From NCBI RefSeq assembly GCF_008795985.1, contig NZ_VMHP01000002.1, positions 496,001 to 560,000 on the forward strand: 64,000 nt of DNA. Reading direction: 5' to 3'. This document shows positions 7,726 to 19,634 of the stretch, piece by piece (position 1 is the stretch's first letter; each line of letters opens with the position of its first letter). The DNA comes from Marinobacter halotolerans (GTDB lineage Bacteria; Pseudomonadota; Gammaproteobacteria; Pseudomonadales; Oleiphilaceae). Below the pieces are notes generated by a model. That model was not told where the DNA came from, made no database searches, and was given only the letters and a program-made list of their open reading frames with translations. Position numbers and translations under genes: made by a program.

Positions 7726-9111
7726 TTACCAGCCTTCCAGATTCGGGCACTGGGTCGCCCTGTAACTCTTGTCCCGATAACAAACACCGGGTTCTGTTGT
7801 GCGGGCGGTGAATATCTCACCGGCCGCCGTCGTCAGACGAACCTGTCCATAGGGTTCGCCATAGCGGAAGGTCGCCTGGATCGAGCTGCCGTTGGGATTG
7901 CTCAGCAGGCCTTTTCCATGGAACGAGCCTTCAATGTACTGGCCTTCGTATTTCTTGCCGTCGGCGAAGACTTCCTTGCCCTGGCCGTGAAATTCGCCGC
8001 TGGAAAACTCCCCTTCGTAGAACCGGCCATCCGGGTAGGTGAGAGTGCCTTCGCCGTGGAACTGGTTGTCGCGAAAGCCTCCTACGTACAGCATGCCGTC
8101 TGAGGACGTCAGTGAACCATGGCCGTTCAGTTTACCTCCGGCCCACTGTCCGGTCAGAATATCGCCGTTGGCCATGGTGAGAGTGCCCTGGCCATTAAAC
8201 TGGTCATCGCGGAACTGGCCGGTGTAACGGGCGCCATCCGCGCCGCGCCAGGTTCCCTGGCCGTGGCGTTTGCCACTGCGCCAGCCGCCTTCGTATTTGC
8301 TGCCATCCGGGTACCAGGCGGTGCCTTCGCCGTGGAACTTTCCATCCACAAAGTGGCCTTCGTACCTCAGGCCTTTGCTGTTCACCAGCGTGCCATCCCC
8401 GGTTTTGACGCCGCCAACCCAGGTGCCGTCGCGATAGTTGACGTTGGTAAAGGCTTCCAGTCGCCCAACCAGAGTGGTTTCGTCGCCGGCATCCAGGGTT
8501 ACGGTTTTCTGCCAGGGCTGGTAGCCGCTCTTACGGATGACCACGTCGTAGGTGCCGGGCTTCAGTTCCAGATCCAGCCGGGTCGCGCCGTAATTCTTGC
8601 CGTTTACCGTAACCTGATCGCCCAGCACGTTGGACCGTAGTACCAGGAGACCGGTTTTTGGTTGCGGTTCGGGTTTGGGCGGTGCTGGTTTCGCTACCTC
8701 GGGCTCTGGAGTGGGCTCGGCTGCTCTTGCTGGCTCGGGGGTGGGGTCGGACTTCGGGGTCGGGGCGGGAGCTTCTGCGGTGGCGGAGGCCATGGCGGAA
8801 GCCGGTTCAGCCTTGGCGATCAGCTGGGGCTTGTCCTGCATGGGGCTGAGAGTGAAAGACTCTGCGCCGCTTTCCCTTGCCGGAGTATCATTCTGCGCGC
8901 TCTGTGGCCGTGTTGCGGTCGCCGCCGGCTTCTGGTCATCAAGGAAGACGCTGTCGGCCTGCTGACTGGTGGCGGCCTGAGTAAATGCGGGCTCTTGCCC
9001 GGTATCAAATTCGCTTGCGGTGATCTCCTCCCGGACCGACGCAAATCCCGCCGTGACTAACAGCATGAGCGCGAGGGCGTTGATAAACAGGAGCGGTCTG
9101 AAATCGACCAT
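7726..9111 (-). CDS. PEGA domain and MORN-repeat envelope protein
   Basis: 461 residues from the ATG at 9111, chosen over the upstream in-frame start at 9177 because AGAGG lies just before it and it gives a clean hydrophobic N-terminus (MVDFRPLLFINALALMLLV). Next comes a Pro/Glu/Ala-rich linker, a PEGA domain (GLLVLRSNVLGDQVTVNGK ... KPGTYDVVIRKSGYQPW), and about eight tandem MORN repeats of 23 residues (for example YEGHFVDGKFHGEGTAWYPDG, YEGGWRSGKRHGQGT). PEGA domains occur in surface or periplasmic proteins; MORN arrays act as extended scaffolds or lipid/protein binding surfaces. The N-terminal segment suggests export or membrane anchoring. Function unknown. Probably co-transcribed with the receiver-TM gene downstream. 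Confidence 0.8.
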   Translation of the reverse strand: MVDFRPLLFINALALMLLVTAGFASVREEITASEFDTGQEPAFTQAATSQQADSVFLDDQKPAATATRPQSAQNDTPARESGAESFTLSPMQDKPQLIAKAEPASAMASATAEAPAPTPKSDPTPEPARAAEPTPEPEVAKPAPPKPEPQPKTGLLVLRSNVLGDQVTVNGKNYGATRLDLELKPGTYDVVIRKSGYQPWQKTVTLDAGDETTLVGRLEAFTNVNYRDGTWVGGVKTGDGTLVNSKGLRYEGHFVDGKFHGEGTAWYPDGSKYEGGWRSGKRHGQGTWRGADGARYTGQFRDDQFNGQGTLTMANGDILTGQWAGGKLNGHGSLTSSDGMLYVGGFRDNQFHGEGTLTYPDGRFYEGEFSSGEFHGQGKEVFADGKKYEGQYIEGSFHGKGLLSNPNGSSIQATFRYGEPYGQVRLTTAAGEIFTARTTEPGVCYRDKSYRATQCPNLEGW

Positions 9112-9255
9112 AGGCAACCTCTCAGTACTTGTTCTTGCGTAACAGCACCGCGACCGGAAGGCCACGGAGAACAACATGACACGCAGTTATCTTACCGAGT
9201 CAGGCTTGCCTTATGTAACAGAAAGTCACTGAAGTTAACGAGAATGCAGGACAAA

Positions 9256-9762
9256 TCACACTTTGTCCGGAAGCTGATCATGGTTGAGCTGCTCCCAGGA
9301 TCGCATGTAGACATCCGCCTCGTATTCGTAGGGCGATTTGAAGGGTGTAAGCACGAAATCAAATACCAGAAAGAAGAAACCAATGGAGGCCCAGGCAATG
9401 GCCAGGGTGCTGAGCGTGGTTGCCTGTTCCTGGGGATTGGCCTGCACAAAACTCTGCAGCAGGGGAATGAGATCGGTCGCCATCACTACCGGGTTAAAGC
9501 TCGAGAGTACAAACGGCAGCCAGAAAGCAATGAATACCGGGAAAAATCCGAACGACCAGAGTACACGCCTCAGCAGGTAGATGCCGACTGCCCGCCAGAA
9601 TCGTTGGCGAACTTCCGGAACCTTGCGGATCTTCTCAAGATAGCGGCGTCTTTCGGCCCAGTAAGCGGCGACTTCCGGGGCCTGCAAGCCCTTGTGGCCA
9701 CCCTTGGGGGAAGCGGGCTGCGGCGCTGATCCGGATGGCTCTTCTGGCGTAGAAATCGACAT
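9256..9762 (-). CDS. Small inner-membrane protein of unknown function
   Basis: 168 residues. A Pro/Ser/Gly-rich N-terminus is followed by a basic helical stretch (AYWAERRRYLEKIRKVPEVRQRFWRAVG), then two hydrophobic segments (about residues 72-90 and 118-138) and an acidic tail. No catalytic motif is visible. It is the first gene of the leftward block, 144 bases upstream of the PEGA-MORN gene. The family is not recognised with confidence. Confidence 0.6.
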   Translation of the reverse strand: MSISTPEEPSGSAPQPASPKGGHKGLQAPEVAAYWAERRRYLEKIRKVPEVRQRFWRAVGIYLLRRVLWSFGFFPVFIAFWLPFVLSSFNPVVMATDLIPLLQSFVQANPQEQATTLSTLAIAWASIGFFFLVFDFVLTPFKSPYEYEADVYMRSWEQLNHDQLPDKV

Positions 9763-9861
9763 GGAGTATGGTACTACCCTGTTGCTTTGCGTTTATGCAT
9801 GATAGTTGAAACTACGTGTTACCCTACAAATCCTTTTTCATGAAAGACAGGACAGTAATCA

Positions 9862-12786
<2,925 letters not shown>

Positions 12787-12796
12787 GCTCCTGCTG

Positions 12797-13612
12797 TTAC
12801 CGGTTCCGTTTCAGTCCGGCGCTGACCATAATCCGGGTGGAGATTTCCTCCACCGAGTAGGCGGTGGTGTTCATGTAGGGAATCCGCTCGCGCCGATACA
12901 TCAGCTCGATTTCCTCAATCTCGTGCATGCACTGCTTGATTGACGCGTAGCGGGAGTTCGGGCGGCGTTCATTGCGAATGGTCGCCAGTCTTTCCGGGTC
13001 AATGGTCAGGCCAAAGATCTTCTGTTTGTGGGCGCGCAGAACCGCGGGCATGTTCTGGTCGTCCAGGTCTTCTTCGGTAATCGGGTAGTTCGCTGCCTTC
13101 ACGCCGTATTGAAGGGCCAGATAAAGGCAGGTAGGCGTTTTGCCGCTCCGCGAGGCGCCCACCAGGATGAGATCTGCCTCGTCATAATGCCGCGTTCTGG
13201 CGCCGTCATCGTTGTCCAGCGCAAAGTTAACGGCCTTGATCCGCTGCTCGTATCGGCCTTCATTGTTGATGGCATGGGATTTACCCACCGAATAGGAAGA
13301 CGATGACTGCAGCTCCTGCTCCAGAGGGTTCAGGAAGGTGCCGAATATGTCGATCATGAAGCCGTTGGCTCCGGCGATAACATCACGAATGTCGCTGTTA
13401 ACAATGGTATCGAACACCAGAGGCCGGGCACCGTCGGTCTGCTCCGCCTGGTTGATGCGTTTTACCATCTCCTGAGCTTTTTCCGTATCGTCGATATAGG
13501 GAACGGTCACCCGTTCGAATTCGATTTTCTCGAACTGCGCAAGAAGGCTGTGCCCGAGTGCTTCGGCGGTGAGGCCGGTGCCGTCGGAAATGAAAAAGGC
13601 GGTACGTTTCAT
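12797..13612 (-). CDS. ppsR: PEP synthase regulatory protein (bifunctional kinase/pyrophosphorylase)
   Basis: 271 residues of the DUF299 family. It opens with [15 protein letters not shown] and carries the P-loop GASRSGKT at residues 152-159. The family inactivates PpsA by ADP-dependent phosphorylation of a Thr beside the catalytic His and reactivates it by phosphate-dependent dephosphorylation. Divergent from ppsA across about 115 bases, the usual arrangement, so regulator and target are encoded back to back. Confidence 0.95.
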   Translation of the reverse strand: MKRTAFFISDGTGLTAEALGHSLLAQFEKIEFERVTVPYIDDTEKAQEMVKRINQAEQTDGARPLVFDTIVNSDIRDVIAGANGFMIDIFGTFLNPLEQELQSSSSYSVGKSHAINNEGRYEQRIKAVNFALDNDDGARTRHYDEADLILVGASRSGKTPTCLYLALQYGVKAANYPITEEDLDDQNMPAVLRAHKQKIFGLTIDPERLATIRNERRPNSRYASIKQCMHEIEEIELMYRRERIPYMNTTAYSVEEISTRIMVSAGLKRNR

Positions 13613-13726
13613 GGTGTCTGGATCGGCTCCGTATTTGGCGGGTACCCTAGGTAATTGCCACAGGTTACAGTATCATACACGCCAAGTTCGATAGCTCGCA
13701 GTGCAATGAATCAAGGGAGACTCGCT

Positions 13727-16099
13727 TTGGAAGATTACATTATCTGGTTTGATCACCTGGGAATGTCTGATGTGGACCGGGTGGGCGGAAAGAACGCCTC
13801 CCTCGGCGAAATGATCAGTAATCTTGCCAATGCTGGTGTCACTGTGCCAGGTGGTTTTGCGACAACAGCTCACGCCTACCGCGAGTTTCTGGCCAAAGAC
13901 GGCCTGCGGGAAAAGATCGACAATACCCTGGACAGTCTGGACATTAACGATGTGAATGAGCTGGCAAGGGTCGGTTCGCGGATTCGCCAGTGGATCATCG
14001 ATACGCCTTTCCCGGAGGCATTGGAAAAGCCGCTGCAGGAAGCCTTCGCGGCACTGCAGGCAGGAAATGAGAACATGGCGGTTGCCGTGCGCTCATCCGC
14101 CACGGCGGAGGATCTTCCGGATGCCTCGTTTGCGGGCCAGCAGGAAACCTTCCTCAACGTGGTGGGGCTGGAACAGGTGCGCATGTCGGTGAAGGAGGTG
14201 TTTGCCTCCCTGTTTAACGACCGGGCGATTTCCTACCGGGTCCACCACGGGTTCGATCACAAGCAGGTAGCTCTGTCGGCCGGAATCCAGAAAATGGTCC
14301 GCAGCGAGACGGCGTCCTCCGGCGTAATGTTTACCCTGGATACCGAGTCCGGATTCCGCGACGTGGTGTTTGTGACCGGCTCCTATGGCCTGGGTGAAAC
14401 CGTGGTACAGGGCGCGGTTAACCCTGATGAATTCTATGTTCACAAGCCCACTCTGGACGCTGGCCGCCCGGCGGTCTTGCGCCGCAATCTTGGCAGCAAG
14501 GCCATCAAGATGGTTTACCACACTGACTCATCTGCCGGGCAGTTTGTGGAGACCGTCAAGGTTGATCAGCAGGACCGTGACCGGTTCTGCATCTCCGATG
14601 CCGAGGTAGAAGAGCTGGCCAGGCAGGCCATGATCATCGAGAAGCATTATCAGCGCCCGATGGATATCGAGTGGGCGAAGGACGGCGATGATGGGCGCAT
14701 ATACATCGTTCAGGCGCGTCCCGAGACGGTCAAGAGCCGGGCCAGCGCCAACGTCATGGAACGGTACCTGCTCAATGAGACCGGCAAGGTTCTGGTGGAA
14801 GGGCGGAGCATCGGCCACAAGATCGGCAGCGGTCCGGTCAAGATCATCACCAGCATCAAGGAGATGGATCGGGTTCAGGCCGGGGATGTTCTGGTCACAG
14901 ACATGACCGATCCCGACTGGGAGCCGGTCATGAAGCGTGCCTCCGCCATTGTCACGGATCGTGGCGGTCGTACTTGCCACGCGGCCATTATTGCCCGGGA
15001 ACTGGGTATTCCGGCGGTGGTGGGCTGTGGTGATGCCACGGAAGTGCTCAAAGACGGTCAGGAAGTGACCGTGTCCTGCGCCGAGGGTGATACCGGCATG
15101 ATTTATGAGGGCAGTCTTGATTTCGAGCTGAAGGAAAACACCGTCGATTCCATGCCGGCGATACCGTTCAAGATCATGATGAACGTGGGTAACCCGGACC
15201 GGGCGTTCGATTTCCAGTCACTGCCCAACGAAGGCGTGGGCCTGGCCCGGCTGGAGTTCATTATCAACCGGATGATCGGCGTGCATCCGAAGGCACTGCT
15301 GAACTTTGACGGGCTGCCACGGGATATCCGCCAGACCGTGGAAAAGCGGATTTCCGGCTACAGTTCGCCGGTGGATTTTTACGTCGACAAGCTGGTGGAA
15401 GGCATTTCCACACTGGCGGCGGCCTTTGCACCCAAAAAGGTCATTGTTCGCCTGTCGGATTTCAAATCCAATGAATATGCCAACCTGATCGGTGGCACCC
15501 TCTATGAGCCGGACGAAGAGAACCCGATGCTCGGGTTCCGCGGTGCTTCACGCTATATCTCTGAAACCTTCCGCGACTGTTTCGAGCTTGAGTGCCGGGC
15601 GCTGAAGAAAGTACGCAACGAGATGGGGCTGACCAACGTCGAGGTGATGGTGCCATTTGTTCGCACCGTGGGTGAGGCCGAACAGGTGGTTAACCTGTTG
15701 GCCGAGAACGGCCTCAAACGCGGCGACAATGGCCTGCGCGTGATCATGATGTGTGAGCTGCCCGCCAACGCTCTGCTGGCGGAACAGTTCCTCGAACATT
15801 TCGACGGTTTCTCCATCGGCTCCAATGACCTGACCCAGCTTACCCTGGGCCTGGACCGGGATTCGGGCATTATTGCCCACCTGTTTGACGAGCGGAATGA
15901 CGCGGTCAAGGCCTTGCTGGCCAGCGCCATTCAGGCCTGTAAGAAGGCCAACAAGTACATTGGTATCTGTGGGCAGGGGCCTTCCGATCATCCGGACCTG
16001 GCGAAGTGGCTAATGGACCAGGGTATCGACACCGTATCCCTGAACCCGGACTCGGTGCTGGATACCTGGTTCTTCCTGGCCGACGAAAAAATTGACTGA
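13727..16099 (+). CDS. ppsA: Phosphoenolpyruvate synthase
   Basis: Makes PEP from pyruvate and ATP for gluconeogenesis. Starting at TTG 13727 it is 790 residues, close to E. coli PpsA. The TTG is chosen because AGGGAG lies seven bases upstream and the N-terminus then reads (M)[28 protein letters not shown], whereas the in-frame ATG at 13706 has no ribosome site. The nucleotide-binding domain ([21 protein letters not shown]), the phospho-histidine segment [21 protein letters not shown], and the C-terminal PEP-binding barrel ending near [14 protein letters not shown] are all intact. The Thr before the catalytic His is the PpsR target. Confidence 0.96.
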   Translation: MEDYIIWFDHLGMSDVDRVGGKNASLGEMISNLANAGVTVPGGFATTAHAYREFLAKDGLREKIDNTLDSLDINDVNELARVGSRIRQWIIDTPFPEALEKPLQEAFAALQAGNENMAVAVRSSATAEDLPDASFAGQQETFLNVVGLEQVRMSVKEVFASLFNDRAISYRVHHGFDHKQVALSAGIQKMVRSETASSGVMFTLDTESGFRDVVFVTGSYGLGETVVQGAVNPDEFYVHKPTLDAGRPAVLRRNLGSKAIKMVYHTDSSAGQFVETVKVDQQDRDRFCISDAEVEELARQAMIIEKHYQRPMDIEWAKDGDDGRIYIVQARPETVKSRASANVMERYLLNETGKVLVEGRSIGHKIGSGPVKIITSIKEMDRVQAGDVLVTDMTDPDWEPVMKRASAIVTDRGGRTCHAAIIARELGIPAVVGCGDATEVLKDGQEVTVSCAEGDTGMIYEGSLDFELKENTVDSMPAIPFKIMMNVGNPDRAFDFQSLPNEGVGLARLEFIINRMIGVHPKALLNFDGLPRDIRQTVEKRISGYSSPVDFYVDKLVEGISTLAAAFAPKKVIVRLSDFKSNEYANLIGGTLYEPDEENPMLGFRGASRYISETFRDCFELECRALKKVRNEMGLTNVEVMVPFVRTVGEAEQVVNLLAENGLKRGDNGLRVIMMCELPANALLAEQFLEHFDGFSIGSNDLTQLTLGLDRDSGIIAHLFDERNDAVKALLASAIQACKKANKYIGICGQGPSDHPDLAKWLMDQGIDTVSLNPDSVLDTWFFLADEKID

Positions 16100-16124
16100 T
16101 TGATTGAACAAGGAGAGCGCAAAC

Positions 16125-16607
16125 GTGCCTATCGTAACTCCGGACCTGTGCGATGATTACCCTGAAATTCTGGCCGTGGAGCCGGGGTTTCGCAATTTCG
16201 GCGGCGTGGACAACTTCGGCGGCGAGATCGTGACCGTCAAGTGCTTTGAAGACAATTCTGTGGTCAAGGAGCAGGTTGCGCTGCCCGGACACGGGAAAGT
16301 CATGGTGGTTGACGGTGGCGGCTCAAAGCGGGCCGCGCTGCTCGGCGATATGTTGGCAGAGAAAGCCGTTAGCAACGGCTGGGCAGGCCTGATCATTTAT
16401 GGCTGCATTCGCGATGTGGACGTGATTGCCAGAACCGAACTGGGAGTTCAGGCTCTGGGCTCTCATCCCCGGAAAACCGAGAAGCACGGCGTGGGCCAGC
16501 TGAATGTGCCGGTCACCTTTGGTGGGGTGACCTTCCATCCGGGCCATTATGTCTATGCAGACAATAATGGCATTGTCGTTTCTGAGAAGGCTCTGGTTAA
16601 CGCTTGA
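16125..16607 (+). CDS. rraA: RraA family protein (regulator of RNase E activity / HMG aldolase fold)
   Basis: 160 residues from GTG 16125, chosen over TTG 16104 because AAGGAG lies nine bases before it. It has the RraA hallmarks [47 protein letters not shown] and VNFGGVTF-type text near the C-terminus. In E. coli RraA binds and inhibits RNase E; many relatives are instead 4-hydroxy-4-methyl-2-oxoglutarate aldolases. rne lies 3 kb away, consistent with but not proof of the regulatory role. It starts 25 bases after ppsA and could be co-transcribed. Its end overlaps the converging PilZ gene by 11 bases. Confidence 0.88.
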   Translation: MPIVTPDLCDDYPEILAVEPGFRNFGGVDNFGGEIVTVKCFEDNSVVKEQVALPGHGKVMVVDGGGSKRAALLGDMLAEKAVSNGWAGLIIYGCIRDVDVIARTELGVQALGSHPRKTEKHGVGQLNVPVTFGGVTFHPGHYVYADNNGIVVSEKALVNA

Positions 16608-16899
16608 CCTGAATGATCTCCACGCCCAGCAGGTAGCCGTGTTCGTCGGGTTCGCAACGCAGAACCCGGCATACTGTCTCGAAGGGCGGGAACTGGTCGC
16701 TGGTGGACGGAAGGAGGGTGTGGATTTCGTCGCCCTCCGAAAATGCCTTCTCAACGAAAAGCTGCATACCTGTGCCACTGAGATCGCGGCAAATTCCAGC
16801 AAATGAGGCACCGCTGGCGTCGGTCAGTTCAATCTCTGCGTTCATCCTCATGCGATGGAAATCGCGCTTCTCTGAATAGTCCTTCATGGTTGCAGACAT
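16597..16899 (-). CDS. PilZ domain protein
   Basis: 100 residues, a single PilZ domain. The c-di-GMP-binding RxxxR-type motif is in KRDFHRMRM (about residues 10-18) and the second motif is [11 protein letters not shown], a variant of D/NxSxxG. Likely a small c-di-GMP effector. The ATG at 16899 is preferred to an adjacent GTG because GGGAG is better spaced. The EAL protein at 3.7-6.3 kb and other regulators could set its ligand level. Confidence 0.85.
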   Translation of the reverse strand: MSATMKDYSEKRDFHRMRMNAEIELTDASGASFAGICRDLSGTGMQLFVEKAFSEGDEIHTLLPSTSDQFPPFETVCRVLRCEPDEHGYLLGVEIIQVKR

Positions 16900-16971
16900 C
16901 ACCGAATCTCCCGCTTGTTGTTTTGATATTTATAATGGCTTCAGGCTGGGGCGTCAAAGAATTCATGGGAA

Positions 16972-17009
16972 TAAAAAACACCCAATACCGCATATTTAGT
17001 ATTGAGTGT
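16972..17009 (-). terminator. Rho-independent terminator for the leftward SH3/TM gene
   Basis: Read on the minus strand: ACACTCAATAC, a ten-base loop, GTATTGGGTGT, then six T. It lies about 40 bases beyond the stop at 17049. Confidence 0.8.
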
Positions 17010-17048
17010 CGAAATTGGCACAACATGTAGGGCTTGCCCGGGTCTTTA

Positions 17049-17807
17049 CTAGACCCAGTTATCGTTCTTTCTGGTTGGCTTCAGAGCAGGAACGATCAGC
17101 GCCAGAATGATGCCCAGCAGCACAAGGCCGGCACCGATCAACATGAAGTCCGATTCCTTGTTTGCTTCCAGCCGTTCCTTCTCGGCCGTCAGCACTTCCA
17201 GTTCGTTCAACAGCTTCTGGTTCTCATTTCGCAGATCTTCATTGCGACGATTGATGCTCAGCGTATCGGATGCCACAGTCTTTATCTGCTGCAGTTCCTG
17301 GCTAAGGCGGCCGGCCCGAGCCTCAAGCGCTTCCTGTGATTCGCGGAGCTCGTTGCGTTCGTTGGTTACCTCTTCCAATTCTGCCCGGAGAGAGCTTACC
17401 GTTTCCTGTGCCTTGGCAAGTTGCCGGTTTGCCGACTCCAGTCGGGCGCGGGCAATGGGCGTTTCCGATATATAGCGGGAAACCATCCAGCCCTCGATAC
17501 CGTCCGGTGTTCTTACCCGGCTGTAGCCGGAGTCTGAGCGTTCGAGGAGCTCCAGCGGGGTGCCGCTACGAACGCCGGAATGCAGAATCCGGTATTCCGT
17601 GCCCTGGCCACTGCGGATCGGGGCATAGAGGGTATCGTCCACGTAAACTGTTTCGGCGTATGCAGAGGACAGGGTGGCGAAAAGGATAGTGAAGAAAAAT
17701 ACGCAACGGACAATGGATCTTGAAGCCGGCACTGGTTGTATTCCCTGAGACAGTGTTTTGACGGGCAATTTTGTCATAGTTACCAAGCCATACAAGGTAG
17801 GTTTCAT
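17049..17807 (-). CDS. SH3 and membrane-anchor domain protein (TIGR04211/YgiM type)
   Basis: 252 residues from ATG 17807, which has GAGGG upstream; longer in-frame starts lie inside the neighbouring YciI gene. A signal peptide is followed by a bacterial SH3 domain (about 50-120, with VYVDDTLYAPIRSGQGTEY and GWMVSRYI), a coiled coil of about 90 residues (LAKAQETVSSLRAELEEV ...), and a C-terminal membrane segment (FMLIGAGLVLLGIILALIVPAL) with a basic tail. This order is the family hallmark: a periplasmic SH3 domain held on a helical rod. The role is probably cell-envelope related but not established. Lies 37 bases downstream of the YciI gene. Confidence 0.85.
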   Translation of the reverse strand: MKPTLYGLVTMTKLPVKTLSQGIQPVPASRSIVRCVFFFTILFATLSSAYAETVYVDDTLYAPIRSGQGTEYRILHSGVRSGTPLELLERSDSGYSRVRTPDGIEGWMVSRYISETPIARARLESANRQLAKAQETVSSLRAELEEVTNERNELRESQEALEARAGRLSQELQQIKTVASDTLSINRRNEDLRNENQKLLNELEVLTAEKERLEANKESDFMLIGAGLVLLGIILALIVPALKPTRKNDNWV

Positions 17808-17844
17808 TACAAAACCCTCATCCGAAAAGCGGTTTCTCGCCGAA

Positions 17845-18144
17845 TCAGGGCAGTACGGCCTTGAACGGTTTGACCGTGACTTTTTGATACACCCCGGCGT
17901 CCACATAAGGATCGGCGTCTGCCCAGGATTGTGCTGCGTCCAGGGAATCGAATTCGGCAATGACCAGGCTGCCAGTGAAGCCCGCATCGCCCGGTTCAAG
18001 AGTGTCCAGGGCAGGGTGAGGCCCCGCAACCAGCAGCCTGCCCTCGGCCTTCAGCTGGTTCAGCCGTTCAATGTGCGCGGGACGTGCTTCGGCCCTCAGA
18101 GGCAGGCTGTTTTCAATATCTTCGCTGATGATGGCGTAGTACAT
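17845..18144 (-). CDS. YciI family protein
   Basis: 99 residues of the YciI/YCII ferredoxin-like fold ([17 protein letters not shown] ... [24 protein letters not shown] ... [18 protein letters not shown]). The His and Asp of the proposed active site ([15 protein letters not shown]) are present. No reaction is firmly known for the family. GGAG lies six bases before the ATG. In enterobacteria and pseudomonads yciI often neighbours the PHP gene and septation genes; here the PHP gene is divergent. Confidence 0.88.
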   Translation of the reverse strand: MYYAIISEDIENSLPLRAEARPAHIERLNQLKAEGRLLVAGPHPALDTLEPGDAGFTGSLVIAEFDSLDAAQSWADADPYVDAGVYQKVTVKPFKAVLP

Positions 18145-18222
18145 CCGGAGCTCCGTTTGGGGTTCGTGTGGTTCAGTGCCGACTGGTACACTGTCGACAC
18201 TGTATCGCTATCTGGAATCCTC

Positions 18223-19107
18223 GTGACTATACCCCAAGAAACTGAATTCTGCATTGATCTGCATTGCCACAGCACCGCCTCGGATGGAGCCTTGCCGCCG
18301 GAGGAAGTGGTCAATCGGGCGGCAGACCGGGGTGTCACTCATCTGGCCCTGACGGATCACGACACGGTTGCCGGTATGGCAGCGGCCGAAACCTCCGCAG
18401 CCGCCAGGGGAATCGCGCTGATTGCCGGCACCGAACTGTCCTGCGTCTGGCACAGCAAGACAATTCACATTGTCGGCCTGGATTTCGATCCTGCTGATTC
18501 CGGTTTCAAGTCGGCGCTGGAGCGCCAGAATGCCAATCGCTGGGCGCGGGCAAGAGCCATAGCAGACAAGCTGGACAGAATCGGTGTTGAAGACCTTCTC
18601 GACAAAGCAACTCGCTGCTCAAACGGAGACGTGCCCGGACGCCCGCACTTTGCCCGGGTGCTAGTGGACGAGGGTGTCGTCACGAACCTTGCACAGGCTT
18701 TCAAGCGCCATCTGGGGCAGGGCAAGCCAGGTGACGTAAAGGCCTTCTGGCCCGAGCTGGAGGAGGTCGTGCAGTGGATTGTCGATGCGGGTGGCATAGC
18801 CGTGCTGGCTCATCCGAAGAAGTACCGGTTAACCGCGACGAAACTGCGTTCGCTGGTAGCGGACTTCCAGCGGGCCGGCGGTAAGGCCATGGAAGTATCC
18901 ACGTCCGGTCAATCAAGCGGCGACCTGGGATTTCTAGCGGAGCTTTGCCGTCGGGAAAAACTGCTGGCCTCCCAGGGCAGTGATTTCCATTTTCCGGGAG
19001 CGCCCTGGTGTGAGCTGGGCCGGATAACAAAAATGCCAGACGGCATAGAGCCCGTCTGGCATCATTTCAAACAACCTGTGGGGCTTCCGGTTCAGTCCGG
19101 AGCGTGA
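18223..19107 (+). CDS. PHP-domain phosphoesterase (RNase AM / YciV-like)
   Basis: 294 residues from GTG 18223. The upstream in-frame reading from 17758 runs antisense through YciI and is rejected. PHP metal motifs: DLHCHSTASDG, LTDHD, AGTELSC, HIVGL, VLAHPKKY and GSDFH. The closest known activity is the 5'-to-3' exoribonuclease/3',5'-nucleotide phosphatase YciV (RNase AM), which trims rRNA 5' ends; related PHP proteins act on nucleotides. The 3' end overlaps the converging UPF0149 gene by 16 bases. Confidence 0.88.
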   Translation: MTIPQETEFCIDLHCHSTASDGALPPEEVVNRAADRGVTHLALTDHDTVAGMAAAETSAAARGIALIAGTELSCVWHSKTIHIVGLDFDPADSGFKSALERQNANRWARARAIADKLDRIGVEDLLDKATRCSNGDVPGRPHFARVLVDEGVVTNLAQAFKRHLGQGKPGDVKAFWPELEEVVQWIVDAGGIAVLAHPKKYRLTATKLRSLVADFQRAGGKAMEVSTSGQSSGDLGFLAELCRREKLLASQGSDFHFPGAPWCELGRITKMPDGIEPVWHHFKQPVGLPVQSGA

Positions 19108-19631
19108 AACAGCAGGTACAGGTCCGTCAGCGAATCCGGAATGGCGTCTGACATCTGTCTTGCCATCTTCTCGTCATTACGGACCTTCTGGAAATCCTCA
19201 TCCTCGAATAGTCCCGACAGGGTCAGCATGGGCACGAGCAGATCCGCTGTTTCTTTCTCGTCCACTTCCAGCCAGGCATCTTCGTTTTCCAGGAAGGTAT
19301 CCACAAACCCCGCGCACCAGTTTTCCAGTGCGTTCATCGGGTCGCCATCTTCCGGCTCCGGGAGCTCCAGAGTCTGCCCCATATCCAGTGCATGGGCCAT
19401 ATCCCGGGCCAGCTGATCGACAGCTGACCTGAAGGTCTGAGGCGTTTTCTCCGGTGCCGCGCCCTCGGTACCGGTTGCCAGCGCGAAAATATCATCCGCG
19501 CTCAGGGCAACCGGGCCGACCACGCTGGCGCACACAATGCCGTGAAGGCCGAAGAAATCGACGGCCTCATCGCCCCAGGGATCGGCAAACAGGATGTCTT
19601 CTAGTGACTCAATGTCCGAGTTGGAAAGCAT
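19092..19631 (-). CDS. UPF0149 (YgfB/YecA-like) protein
   Basis: 179 residues, helical and acidic, with DFFGLHGIVCASVVGP near the N-terminus and GFVDTFLENEDAWLEV in the middle, typical of UPF0149. The C-terminal SEC-C zinc tail found in YecA is absent, so it is nearer YgfB in form. Starts three bases after the rne stop, so it is probably the distal gene of the rne transcript. Function unknown. Confidence 0.78.
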   Translation of the reverse strand: MLSNSDIESLEDILFADPWGDEAVDFFGLHGIVCASVVGPVALSADDIFALATGTEGAAPEKTPQTFRSAVDQLARDMAHALDMGQTLELPEPEDGDPMNALENWCAGFVDTFLENEDAWLEVDEKETADLLVPMLTLSGLFEDEDFQKVRNDEKMARQMSDAIPDSLTDLYLLFHAPD

Positions 19632-19634
19632 CCT

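Noticed and set aside
17758..18222. N-terminal extension of the PHP protein
   Set aside because: Runs antisense through the YciI gene; the PHP homology starts at the GTG at 18223.
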